Part shown: positions 56,476 to 64,000 of the stretch, one piece after another | Position numbering within the stretch: the stretch's first letter is position 1 | How the letters are laid out: each line of letters begins with the position of its first letter | From: Buttiauxella izardii | GTDB taxonomy: Bacteria > Pseudomonadota > Gammaproteobacteria > Enterobacterales > Enterobacteriaceae | Assembly: GCF_003601925.1 (NCBI RefSeq) | Contig: NZ_QZWH01000017.1 | Coordinates: 1-64,000 of the forward strand | DNA: 64,000 nucleotides | Direction of reading: 5' to 3' | Position numbers and translations under genes: made by a program | Notes under the pieces: generated by a model | Told to the model about the DNA's origin: nothing | Seen by the model: only the letters and a program-made list of their open reading frames with translations | Databases searched by the model: none

Positions 56476-57924
56476 TTAAGTTAGATCAACGTTTTTATGC
56501 CCAAAGAACCATGTCAGAACAAAACCACAAGCGTATGAGATAAGCATCCCAACCGCATAAACTCCCATACCGGCATAAATACCCTCATGCGATGTCATCA
56601 ACGGCAATGCTACCAGCCCTGAAGGGCCAAACACGGTATTTAACCCGACCGGTAAACCTAGCCATGCGACCAGGCCAATGAAGAAGCCACCACATGCGCC
56701 GCCGATACAGGCGGTGACAAAAGGCTTCACTCGAGGCAATGTGACGGCATAAATCAACGGTTCCCCGACGCCCAACAGGCCCGGAATAATTGCACCTTTG
56801 ACCTGGTTACGCGTGGCAGAATGCTTCGCCGAACGGTAATAAAGCGCCAGCGCTGCCCCGACTTGCCCGCCGCCCGCCATAGAGAGAATCGGGAACAATG
56901 AGTTGAAACCCTGAACATCCATTAAGGCAAAGTAGACCGGAATAAAGCCCTGATGAACCCCGAATACAACGGAGATCAGGAACAGCCCCGCCAGAATCGC
57001 ACAGCCAAACGGGTTACCGTTCAGGTGCAAAAACAGCCATGACATCCCTTTAAATAGCTCACCACCAAAAGGCATGATGACGGTAAATGTCAGCGCGCCA
57101 GTGATAATCAGCGTCAGCAGTGAAGTCAGGATCATATCCAGATTATCAGGAATGACTTTACGCACCTGACGTTCAATCCATGCGCCCAAAATTGCGGCAA
57201 TCAGCACGCCGATAATATTCCCGCGCGGGTCGATGCCCATGCCAAAGAAATTATCAATGCCGGAGAAATAGCCGACCGTCGCATCCGGGGAATATCCCAG
57301 GACGAATAACGAAGCAATGATCGCCCCGTTGACACCGGTGCCGCCAAATGCTTTCTGCGCGTTGTAACCAATCAGGATTGGCAAGAAGGTGAATAGCCCT
57401 TTGCCGAATATTTTCATGTAACCGACGATATGAACGATGGTCGCATTCTTTTCGGCTGCACCTACTAACATGCTCTGTTCAATTAATGTGGCAAAGCCCA
57501 GCAACATACCGGCGGCGATAAAACCCGGGATCAGCGGTGTGAAGATGGTGGCGAACTTTGCGAGGAATTGGTGCACCACGCTGGTTTGTTTCGCCTTCAT
57601 CTTTTGTTTGTTACTGGTGGTCACCGAACTCAGATTGTTTTGTTCAGGTGTGTCAGAACCTTCTGCCTGCGAATTTAGCATCTGGTTCATCATTTCTGCG
57701 GCAGTTTGTGCTTTCCCTGGGCCAAGAATAATTTGCAGCTGATCGTCGCTATTAATCACGCCTAACACACCAGGGAGCTCTTTTAATTTGTCGTGCTGAA
57801 CGACGCTATTATCGTTAAGAGTCAGGCGCAGGCGCGTCATACAGTTGCCACACGTCTGGATATTATTTTTATTGCCGACCAGTTGCAGAATCGATGCAAT
57901 CATCTGTTCCGTGATTTTCGCCAT
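56476..57924 (-). CDS. murP: PTS N-acetylmuramic acid transporter EIIBC, MurP
   Basis: A 482-residue PTS enzyme II that imports and phosphorylates N-acetylmuramic acid to MurNAc-6-phosphate. The IIB domain has the phosphocysteine at 28 in [11 protein letters not shown] (24-34); a linker at about 85-115 precedes the ten-segment IIC domain, with IIC landmarks [20 protein letters not shown] and [17 protein letters not shown]. No IIA domain is present, so it depends on EIIA-Glc, as in E. coli. Start overlaps the murQ stop (TAATG). Confidence 0.92.
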   Translation of the reverse strand: MAKITEQMIASILQLVGNKNNIQTCGNCMTRLRLTLNDNSVVQHDKLKELPGVLGVINSDDQLQIILGPGKAQTAAEMMNQMLNSQAEGSDTPEQNNLSSVTTSNKQKMKAKQTSVVHQFLAKFATIFTPLIPGFIAAGMLLGFATLIEQSMLVGAAEKNATIVHIVGYMKIFGKGLFTFLPILIGYNAQKAFGGTGVNGAIIASLFVLGYSPDATVGYFSGIDNFFGMGIDPRGNIIGVLIAAILGAWIERQVRKVIPDNLDMILTSLLTLIITGALTFTVIMPFGGELFKGMSWLFLHLNGNPFGCAILAGLFLISVVFGVHQGFIPVYFALMDVQGFNSLFPILSMAGGGQVGAALALYYRSAKHSATRNQVKGAIIPGLLGVGEPLIYAVTLPRVKPFVTACIGGACGGFFIGLVAWLGLPVGLNTVFGPSGLVALPLMTSHEGIYAGMGVYAVGMLISYACGFVLTWFFGHKNVDLT

Positions 57925-58835
57925 TATTGACTCGTCCTGTTTGCTAAAGCCTTGCGAATGAATCCGTTATTGTCATTCAGAAGCTGTTTCGCTTCCATCG
58001 CACTAAGATTCCCCAGCACCATAACAATCGCCGTTTTGCAATGACCCTCGCAGCTCTGTAACGCAGTAGAGGCGGTTTGATGGTCGCAATCCGTCGCCTG
58101 CATCACGATATTAATCTGGCGTTGAACGAGCTTCTGGTTGGTTGCTTCAACATCCACCATCAGGTTGCCGTAAACTTTACCGCTGCGAATCATTGCCCCG
58201 GTCGTCAGCATATTCAGCACTAGTTTTTGCGCTGTCCCCGCTTTCATACGTGAAGAACCCGTCACCACTTCTGCTCCGACAACTGGCGCGATAGCGATGT
58301 CAGCAATTTGAGCGATTTCACTGCCTGCGTTACAGGTTAAGGCAACCGTGGTTGCGCCAAGGCTTTTGGCATAATTCAGAGCGGCAATAACGTATGGAGT
58401 GCGGCCACTTGCAGCAATACCCACCAGTACGTCAGATGCATTGAACTGAATGTTCTTCAGGTCTTCAACGCCCATCGTCAGGCTGTCTTCAGCATTTTCA
58501 ACCGCCTGCAAAATGGCCTGATGCCCGCCAGCAATCAGTGCGACAACTTGCTCGCGCGGTGTGCCGTAAGTCGGAGGACATTCGCTGGCATCCAGAATCC
58601 CCAGGCGGCCCGACGTACCCGCGCCACTGTAGATTAAGCGCCCGCCCTTCTGGAAAGCATCAACAATGGCATCAACAGCCTGAGTGATGGCCGGTATGAC
58701 TTTTTCCACTGCCAGCGCAACTTTTTGATCTTCATTATTGATGACTCTCAACATCTCCTCGGTCGAAAGCATGTCGATATTTTCGCTAAGAGTGTTGCGG
58801 CCTTCGGTGGTCAAAGCAGATAAATCAATTTTCAT
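57924..58835 (-). CDS. murQ: N-acetylmuramic acid 6-phosphate etherase MurQ
   Basis: Cleaves the lactyl ether of MurNAc-6-phosphate to give GlcNAc-6-phosphate and D-lactate, allowing recycling of cell-wall sugar. The 303 residues contain the SIS sugar-phosphate fold; conserved parts are [20 protein letters not shown] (about 66-85) with Glu85 region, [16 protein letters not shown] and [20 protein letters not shown] (about 212-231). Forms an operon with murP. In E. coli the divergent murR regulator is next to murQ; here the tRNA cluster follows instead. Confidence 0.94.
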   Translation of the reverse strand: MKIDLSALTTEGRNTLSENIDMLSTEEMLRVINNEDQKVALAVEKVIPAITQAVDAIVDAFQKGGRLIYSGAGTSGRLGILDASECPPTYGTPREQVVALIAGGHQAILQAVENAEDSLTMGVEDLKNIQFNASDVLVGIAASGRTPYVIAALNYAKSLGATTVALTCNAGSEIAQIADIAIAPVVGAEVVTGSSRMKAGTAQKLVLNMLTTGAMIRSGKVYGNLMVDVEATNQKLVQRQINIVMQATDCDHQTASTALQSCEGHCKTAIVMVLGNLSAMEAKQLLNDNNGFIRKALANRTSQ

Positions 58836-58881
58836 CGGTGTCTCGCATTTACGGGTTAGATGAGGATGCCCCTCAACAATG

Positions 58882-58924
58882 AAGGAATAATTAATTATTA
58901 CAAAAGATTTTAAAAGGAATAATT
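58882..58924. promoter_or_regulatory. Direct repeats in the murQP control region
   Basis: AAGGAATAATT occurs twice, at 58882 and 58914, 32 bp (about three helical turns) apart, 47 and 79 bp upstream of murQ. The spacing suits a multimeric regulator such as MurR, but this is inference. Confidence 0.4.
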
Positions 58925-58942
58925 TATTCTTTGATGATGGAA

Positions 58943-58958
58943 TGTGATGGCAGTCATA
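58943..58958. promoter_or_regulatory. CRP-like site upstream of murQP
   Basis: TGTGATGGCAGTCATA matches TGTGA-N6-TCACA at 9 of 10 positions. It lies upstream of the direct repeats and 108 bp from the murQ start. E. coli murQP needs CRP. Confidence 0.55.
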
Positions 58959-59049
58959 TTGTTGGATATGAATGGGTTGGGTTGAGGTAAAGAGGAATCA
59001 GGAAGCGATTGGCTGATTTGATGCCAGGAGGGTGAATTTCAGGCAATAA

Positions 59050-59071
59050 AAAACCACCCGAAGGTGGTTTT
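59050..59071 (-). terminator. Terminator of the tRNA transcript
   Basis: AAAACCACC/GGTGGTTTT stem. On the minus strand the loop is TTCG and a T-rich tail follows, a strong terminator just past tRNA-Leu. Confidence 0.85.
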
Positions 59072-59113
59072 CACGACACTGCTTTATCATTGATTTTATA
59101 GCTTTTATTCCCA

Positions 59114-59200
59114 TGGTGCCCGGGGCGGGACTTGAACCCGCACAGCGCGAACGCCGAGGGATTTTAAATCCCTTGTGTCTACCGATTTCACCACCCGGGC
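59114..59200 (-). tRNA. leuZ: tRNA-Leu (anticodon UAA)
   Basis: An 87-nt class II tRNA with encoded CCA. The 5' end is GCCCGG, the anticodon stem-loop reads AGGGATTTAAAATCCCT with anticodon TAA, a variable arm follows, and the T arm contains GGTTCAAGTC. Corresponds to E. coli leuZ in the glyW-cysT-leuZ transcript. Confidence 0.95.
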
Positions 59201-59212
59201 TCGGGAAGAAAG

Positions 59213-59286
59213 TGGAGGCGCGTTCCGGAGTCGAACCGGACTAGACGGATTTGCAATCCGCTACATAACCGCTTTGCTAACGCGCC
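59213..59286 (-). tRNA. cysT: tRNA-Cys (anticodon GCA)
   Basis: A 74-nt tRNA with encoded CCA. Acceptor stem GGCGCGT, anticodon stem-loop CGGATTGCAAATCCG with anticodon GCA, T arm GGTTCGACTC. Corresponds to cysT; 12 nt separate it from tRNA-Leu. Confidence 0.95.
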
Positions 59287-59335
59287 AAAACTTTTTACCT
59301 TTGCAGGCTGCAACAGAACTTCTGCTACATAAATT

Positions 59336-59411
<76 letters not shown>

Positions 59412-59569
59412 AAAATCTTTTAATGAAGCTTTACGCTAATCATTTGATTTTACTATCTTCTGGCAAGCTGTGCTGCCGTTCGATGCGTTGCATTCTACTT
59501 AGATGACGCGGTGAGTCAATGAAATTTTCCACCACCGCGTTCCGTTTGCTGAAATTTGCACCTAACCGA

Positions 59570-60118
59570 TCACGGTTCGAGCAAATCACCCCTCGCCGCG
59601 GCCAAATATTGGAACATTGACCAGAAAGTTAATACCGCCGCGATGAAGAACAAACCGATACCCGTGTACTCGATCCACATATTTGGACGCCAGAGCATCC
59701 CGATAAGGGCCAGCATTTGTGCCATGGTTTTGGCCTTGCCAATCCATGAAACGGCAACACTGCTGCGCTTGCCGATTTCAGCCATCCATTCACGCAAGGC
59801 TGAAATAATAATTTCACGAGCAATCATGGTCGCCGCAGGCAGTGTCACCCACCATTCGTGATAGTGCTGAACCACCAGCACCAGCGCGACGACGACCATC
59901 ACTTTATCCGCTACCGGATCAAGGAAGGCCCCGAAACGAGTGCTTTGATTCCAGCGACGCGCCAGAAAACCATCGAACCAATCAGTGATAGCGGCAAACC
60001 AGAAGATAAACGCGCATAGGAATGGCGCCCAACTAAACGGCAGATAAAAAGCCAGCACAAAGAATGGGATAAGGACGATACGAAACAGAGTAAGCAATGT
60101 TGGGATATTAAATTGCAT
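59570..60118 (-). CDS. pgsA: CDP-diacylglycerol-glycerol-3-phosphate 3-phosphatidyltransferase PgsA
   Basis: Inner-membrane enzyme that makes phosphatidylglycerol phosphate, the committed step to phosphatidylglycerol and cardiolipin. 182 residues. The CDP-alcohol phosphotransferase motif D-x2-DG-x2-AR-x8-G-x3-D-x3-D is complete in [20 protein letters not shown] plus LDPVADKV (about 46-73). Membrane segments flank the motif. It lies 57 bp after uvrC on the same strand, in the conserved uvrY-uvrC-pgsA-tRNA order. Confidence 0.96.
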   Translation of the reverse strand: MQFNIPTLLTLFRIVLIPFFVLAFYLPFSWAPFLCAFIFWFAAITDWFDGFLARRWNQSTRFGAFLDPVADKVMVVVALVLVVQHYHEWWVTLPAATMIAREIIISALREWMAEIGKRSSVAVSWIGKAKTMAQMLALIGMLWRPNMWIEYTGIGLFFIAAVLTFWSMFQYLAAARGDLLEP

Positions 60119-60175
60119 AGTGCTGGTTAACTGTCTGTCGTAAGTGGAAATTGTCTCTATGTTGCTACAGAGGCC

Positions 60176-62008
60176 TTAATGTTTCAACGAGTAGAAGATC
60201 TTTTCTGCCAACGCTTGCGAGATACCTGGCACTTTTGCAATTTCTTCTACGGATGCATTCTTTAATGGTTGCAATCCCCCCATATATTTCAACAACATCT
60301 GGCGACGTTTTGGGCCAACCCCTTCGATAGTCTCCAGCGCACTGGTATTTTTTACTTTTGCACGTTTTTTACGATGCCCGGAAATCGCGTGGTCGTGCGA
60401 TTCATCGCGGATATGTTGGATGACGTGCAGTGCCGGAGAATCAGGTGGCAGCGAGAAGCCTTCACCTTCTGGTTCAAAGAACAAAGTCTCAAGCCCGGCT
60501 TTACGGTCAGCGCCTTTTGCCACGCCCAGTAGCAGTGGATGATGTTTATCCCAAGGCACATCAAGTTCAGCAAAGACCGCTTTCGCCTGTCCCAACTGCC
60601 CTTTCCCGCCGTCGATAAGAATCACATCCGGGACTTTGCTCTCTTCAATGGCCTTGCCATAGCGACGGCTCAATACCTGATTCATCGCCGCATAGTCATC
60701 GCCTGGCGTAATACCATCAATGTTGTAGCGTCGATATTCCGCACGGACTGGCCCGTTGGCATCAAAAACCACGCAGGAAGCAATGGTCTGCTCGCCCATC
60801 GTGTGGCTAATATCAAAGCATTCCATTCTTTTGATAGCCGGAATTTCCAGTACGTTGGCTAATGCTGCCAGACGTTGGTGAATCGTAGATTGCTGCGACA
60901 GTCGCGTGACCAGCGCCGTCGCCGCGTTAGTTCGGGCGAGTTTCAGATAACGCGCCCTGTCGCCGCGTGGCTTGGTTTGCACGTTGATTCGCCGCCCCGC
61001 CAATTCTGTCAGCGAGTCGGAGAGCAGCGTTTTATCCGGCAAATCAAAATCGAGCAAGATTTCAGAAGGCAATGTGCGCATCGCGCTGCCTTGCAAATAG
61101 AACTGGCCGACAAAGGTTTCCACCACTTCCGCAAGCTCGGTGCCGTTTGGCACTTTCGGGAAATAACTACGACTGCCCAAAACTTTACCCTGACGGATAA
61201 ACAGAACGTGCACACATGCCATGCCCGAATCGAAGGACACGCCAATCACATCCAGGTCATCGCCCGAATTGGAAACAAACTGTTTTTCAGTGACGCGGCG
61301 CACCGCCTGAATCTGGTCACGAATTCTCGCAGCCTCTTCGAATGCCAGGTTTTTACTCGCCGCTTCCATTCGGGCAATCAGCTGATTCAGAACCTGATCG
61401 TCTTTGCCAGAAAGGAACAAGCGCACATATTCCACCTGCTGTGCGTAATCTTCTTCGCTGACTAAACCGGCAACGCACGGCCCGAGGCAGCGCCCAATCT
61501 GATATTGCAGACAGGGACGCGAACGATTGCGATAGACATTGTTTTCGCACTGGCGAATCGGGAAGATTTTTTGCAGTAATGCCAGCGTTTCACGTACGGC
61601 ATAGCCATTCGGGAAAGGCCCGAAATATTCGCCTTTTACGTGTTTTGCCCCACGGTGCATGGCAAGCCGGGGATGAGTATCGCCGCTAAGGAAAATAAAG
61701 GGATAGGATTTGTCATCACGCAGCAGCACGTTATAGCGCGGCTGGTAAAGCTTGATGTAGTTGTGTTCCAGCAGCAGCGCTTCTGTTTCGGTATGGGTTA
61801 CCGTCACGTCTATATGCTGGATTAATGCCACCAGAGCTTCGGTTTTACGGCTGGCAAGATTGCTCCTGAAGTAGCTCGACAGGCGCTTTTTTAGATCTTT
61901 GGCTTTACCAACGTAAATGACCGTTTCGCTGGCGTCATACATGCGATAGACGCCAGGCTGGCTGGTGACAGTTTTGAGGAAAGCGCGTGGGTCAAAGATT
62001 TCACTCAC
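60176..62008 (-). CDS. uvrC: Excinuclease ABC subunit UvrC
   Basis: Nuclease that makes both incisions around DNA lesions in nucleotide excision repair with UvrA and UvrB. 610 residues, the E. coli length. The GIY-YIG domain ([20 protein letters not shown], about 19-38) makes the 3' cut; a Cys cluster ([21 protein letters not shown] region, about 152-175), the UVR motif ([20 protein letters not shown], about 208-228), the RNase H-like 5' nuclease (ECFDISH near 398 and [14 protein letters not shown] near 465) and C-terminal helix-hairpin-helix motifs ([20 protein letters not shown]) are all present. Overlaps uvrY by 8 bp. Confidence 0.97.
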   Translation of the reverse strand: MSEIFDPRAFLKTVTSQPGVYRMYDASETVIYVGKAKDLKKRLSSYFRSNLASRKTEALVALIQHIDVTVTHTETEALLLEHNYIKLYQPRYNVLLRDDKSYPFIFLSGDTHPRLAMHRGAKHVKGEYFGPFPNGYAVRETLALLQKIFPIRQCENNVYRNRSRPCLQYQIGRCLGPCVAGLVSEEDYAQQVEYVRLFLSGKDDQVLNQLIARMEAASKNLAFEEAARIRDQIQAVRRVTEKQFVSNSGDDLDVIGVSFDSGMACVHVLFIRQGKVLGSRSYFPKVPNGTELAEVVETFVGQFYLQGSAMRTLPSEILLDFDLPDKTLLSDSLTELAGRRINVQTKPRGDRARYLKLARTNAATALVTRLSQQSTIHQRLAALANVLEIPAIKRMECFDISHTMGEQTIASCVVFDANGPVRAEYRRYNIDGITPGDDYAAMNQVLSRRYGKAIEESKVPDVILIDGGKGQLGQAKAVFAELDVPWDKHHPLLLGVAKGADRKAGLETLFFEPEGEGFSLPPDSPALHVIQHIRDESHDHAISGHRKKRAKVKNTSALETIEGVGPKRRQMLLKYMGGLQPLKNASVEEIAKVPGISQALAEKIFYSLKH

Positions 62009-62660
62009 TGCTGATTAACGTCTCCGCACTAAATAAACCATGACGAATGGCCAGGTGTGTCAGCTCAACATCGCCACTAATATTCAGTTTACTAAACATG
62101 CGGTAACGGTAACTGTTCACCGTTTTCGGGCTGAGATTAAGCTGCTCTGAGATCTCATTGACCTTCTGGCCTTTGGTGATCATCAGCATAATCTGTAATT
62201 CGCGCTCAGACAAACTGGCAAACGGGGTGTCCGTTTTCTCCGGTTCAATCTGGCTTAATGCCATCTGCTGAGCAATGTCAGAGGCGATGTAACGCTGGCC
62301 GGCATTCACTGCACGAATCGCGTTCACAACATCCTGCGGAGCAGCGCCTTTGCTTAAATAACCTGCCGCACCGGCTTGCATGACTTTAGCTGGCAGCGGG
62401 TTTTCGGTGTGTATTGTCAACATAATCACTTTGATATCGTTTGAATATCGCGCAATTTTACGTGTTGCTTCAAGACCACCGATTCCCGGCATGTTCATGT
62501 CCATCAGGACAACATCAACCGGATGGCTACGGCACCACTTTACGGCATCCTCACCGCAATTTGCTTCACCTGATATCTTAATCCCTTTGATATCTTCAAG
62601 AATGCGTCGTATCCCTGCGCGCACCAGTTCGTGGTCATCAACAAGAAGTACGTTGATCAA
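62001..62660 (-). CDS. uvrY: Response regulator UvrY (SirA/GacA family)
   Basis: BarA partner of the two-component system that activates CsrB/CsrC small RNAs and so counters CsrA. 219 residues: receiver domain with phospho-Asp 54 in [13 protein letters not shown], acidic pair VDDHE at 8-12, Lys in LSKGAA near 104; LuxR-type helix-turn-helix at the C-terminus ([20 protein letters not shown], about 149-168, and [17 protein letters not shown]). Translation begins at a TTG at 62660, six bases after GGAGAG. Upstream of and overlapping uvrC. Confidence 0.96.
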   Translation of the reverse strand: MINVLLVDDHELVRAGIRRILEDIKGIKISGEANCGEDAVKWCRSHPVDVVLMDMNMPGIGGLEATRKIARYSNDIKVIMLTIHTENPLPAKVMQAGAAGYLSKGAAPQDVVNAIRAVNAGQRYIASDIAQQMALSQIEPEKTDTPFASLSERELQIMLMITKGQKVNEISEQLNLSPKTVNSYRYRMFSKLNISGDVELTHLAIRHGLFSAETLISSE

Positions 62661-63084
62661 AGGGGAACTCTCCAGAATAGGGATTACGCTGCTAAAAATT
62701 ACTGGGACATATTAACGGGTTTTCCGGCAACTTTAAAATCTAAAAGCGGATTTTAAGAATTCGAACGTCTTTTGGAAATGTAATTGTACAGTGGAAACAA
62801 TACTTACCTGCTGATTAATTCATTCAACAAATTACCAAAAATGCTTTTCATATTATGAAAAACGATAATCCATTAATAATTTAACGCCATTTTGAGGGTG
62901 ACAAATGCACTTTCAGTTAACTATAAATAAACATAATTAAAACAATTCGAGCAGTTCGTACCGATAGCCCTCAGGGCGTTACGCGTAACCACTAATAAAA
63001 TGGTTTCTGAGTGTGCTATACTCCGCCGCCTTAAGAAGCCGTTACACTAAATGACGGTGTACCAACCAAGACCGAGGAACATAA
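62661..63084. other. Divergent region between uvrY and yecF
   Basis: A 424-bp AT-rich noncoding region. An extended -10 promoter for yecF lies at 63014-63022. The uvrY promoter must lie in the left part. No ORF with a ribosome-binding site and no clear RNA gene are seen. Confidence 0.5.
63014..63022 (+). promoter_or_regulatory. Extended -10 promoter of yecF
   Basis: TGCTATACT fits the extended -10 form TGnTATAAT at all but one position, about 62 bp upstream of yecF. No TTGACA-like -35 lies at 17 bp, again consistent with an extended -10 promoter. Confidence 0.55.
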
Positions 63085-63309
63085 ATGAGCACTCCTGATT
63101 TTTCCACCGCAGACAACAGTAGTGAACTGGCTATTGAAGTCACCTGCCTGAAAGCCATGCTGACTCAGATGCTGAAAGCCATGGGCCAAGCCGATGCAGG
63201 CAAGGTTATCATCAAAATGGAAAAGCAAATTGCTCAAATGGAAGACTCGGCGCACGCAGAGGTATTCGGTAATACTGTTAAGCAAATTAAACAAGCTTAC
63301 CGTCAGTAA
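63085..63309 (+). CDS. yecF: YecF family protein (DUF2594)
   Basis: A 74-residue conserved enterobacterial protein of unknown function, recognised by position between uvrY and sdiA and by its helical pattern ([20 protein letters not shown], about 13-32; [20 protein letters not shown], about 41-60). Acidic N-terminus, no signal or membrane segment; heptad-like spacing suggests a helical oligomer. ATG 63085 follows CCGAGGAACATAA. A 9-bp-stem terminator lies 10 bp after the stop. Confidence 0.88.
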   Translation: MSTPDFSTADNSSELAIEVTCLKAMLTQMLKAMGQADAGKVIIKMEKQIAQMEDSAHAEVFGNTVKQIKQAYRQ

Positions 63310-63319
63310 CCTGCGCACG

Positions 63320-63354
63320 ACGGCTGGATGAGTTCTCTATACTCCAGCCGTTTT
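63320..63354 (+). terminator. Terminator of yecF
   Basis: ACGGCTGGA/TCCAGCCGT stem with a 14-base loop, followed by TTTTG. Confidence 0.75.
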
Positions 63355-63383
63355 GTTCGTACCACCCGCTCCATTCCTTCGCT

Positions 63384-64000
63384 TCAAATTATCCCAATCG
63401 CGGCGGCATAACAGGCAATTTGCGTTTTATTAGGCGCATTAAACTTCTTCTGCATATTTTTCTGGTGAAAATTCACTGTATTTTCTGATATCGACAAAAT
63501 AATGGCGATCTCAGCTGAAGTCTTACCTTCTCCTGTCCACTGCAATATTTCCCGCTCACGCTTACTGAGTTTCAATGTTATCGCATCCATTGAAGCATCA
63601 TTAAGACGCGTTAATGTCATCAGGCTTAATTCGCCCAAATATTGCAGACGCAGTTCCAGCTCATCATCAGGTAATATTTTGCCTTTATTTGCGGTGCGTG
63701 AAACCGATAAAAAGCCCAGCGCGCGATTCGGAGAGATCACACACTGACTGATGCCACGCCGTAGCCCATGATCCCGCGCCGCATCCCAGAACTCCTGCGT
63801 ATCGCCAAAAAGCGCATCATTCCACGGCAAGTTACCGCGCATGAAATTTTCAGGGCGCAATACAGGATCAATCGCAAAATAATTAGCCGCATGATAGTGA
63901 TCAAGCCAGCTTTGTGGATACGACGATCTGAGTGACGTTTTAGGGCGAGTAAAAGGCACCGGATGGCGAATACACAGAGAGAAATAATCAAATTCCAGCT
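63384..64000 (-). CDS. sdiA: LuxR-family quorum-sensing regulator SdiA (5' end beyond window)
   Basis: SdiA senses N-acyl-homoserine lactones made by other bacteria. The gene is cut at the right edge: about 205 of some 240 codons are present. The visible N-terminal ligand domain includes LCIRHPVPFTRPKTSL, FAIDPVLRPENF, LPWNDALF and HGLRRGISQCVISPNRALGF; the C-terminal helix-turn-helix is LSKREREILQWTGEGKTSAE followed by IAIILSISENTVNFHQKNMQ. The apparent start at 63959 is an internal Met; the frame continues to the edge. Confidence 0.93.
   Translation of the reverse strand, partial: LEFDYFSLCIRHPVPFTRPKTSLRSSYPQSWLDHYHAANYFAIDPVLRPENFMRGNLPWNDALFGDTQEFWDAARDHGLRRGISQCVISPNRALGFLSVSRTANKGKILPDDELELRLQYLGELSLMTLTRLNDASMDAITLKLSKREREILQWTGEGKTSAEIAIILSISENTVNFHQKNMQKKFNAPNKTQIACYAAAIGII

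Overview
This window is chromosomal DNA of an Enterobacteriaceae member. The recognisable backbone genes follow, in order, the E. coli otsA to sdiA segment: otsA-otsB, araHGF, ftnB, yecJ, azuC, yecR, ftnA, yecA, tRNA-Leu/Cys/Gly, pgsA, uvrC, uvrY, yecF and sdiA (cut by the right edge). Proteins are close to their E. coli counterparts in length and motifs, and REP/BIME palindromes typical of enterobacteria recur. The genus cannot be fixed from the sequence alone; a relative of Enterobacter, Kluyvera or Buttiauxella is plausible.

Accessory blocks are inserted at nearly every joint of this backbone. (1) 2.6-3.9 kb: an SdaC-type amino-acid permease. (2) 8.0-11.0 kb: a cupin gene, a small AT-rich type VI secretion island (Hcp, a Tlde1-like L,D-transpeptidase-fold effector and a membrane protein that is a candidate immunity factor) and a DJ-1/PfpI protein. 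(3) 11.1-16.5 kb: an unsaturated-uronide cluster (GH88 hydrolase, LacY-type transporter, DUF2264 enzyme, divergent AraC-type regulator). (4) 17.3-28.0 kb, around ftnB: a polyuronide uptake and degradation locus with a complete sugar ABC transporter, one cytoplasmic and one exported alginate-lyase-family protein, a heparinase II/III-family lyase and a Dcu-family carrier. (5) 28.5-34.6 kb: a HigB/NadS-like toxin-antitoxin pair and a Dpp-like peptide ABC transporter. (6) 35.1-38.6 kb: a DHA2 drug-efflux-type MFS protein, an RpiB-fold isomerase resembling streptococcal DhuI, and a chemoreceptor with almost no periplasmic domain behind a sigma-28-like promoter. (7) 40.2-55.4 kb: a Wzx/Wzy-type exopolysaccharide operon where E. 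coli has yecH-tyrP. (8) 56.5-58.8 kb: murQP for N-acetylmuramic acid use, without an adjacent murR.

Blocks 3, 4 and the RpiB-like gene appear to form a dispersed pathway. Extracellular or periplasmic lyases cut a uronic-acid polysaccharide, the ABC and LacY-type transporters import oligomers, PL-family and GH88 enzymes release unsaturated uronate, and the DhuI-like isomerase may process it. CRP-like sites lie in both divergent control regions. The exopolysaccharide operon combines a short OPX lipoprotein with a dedicated outer-membrane beta-barrel and a co-polymerase whose kinase domain looks degenerate.

The most notable items are the orphan Hcp/Tlde1-like cassette with an RNA hairpin over the next gene's ribosome-binding site, the polyuronide system with its duplicated lyase, the DhuI-like gene, the short-OPX/beta-barrel/pseudokinase export machinery, and the 27-residue azuC gene with a perfect CRP site. 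All functional statements are from reading motifs and context; no searches were run.
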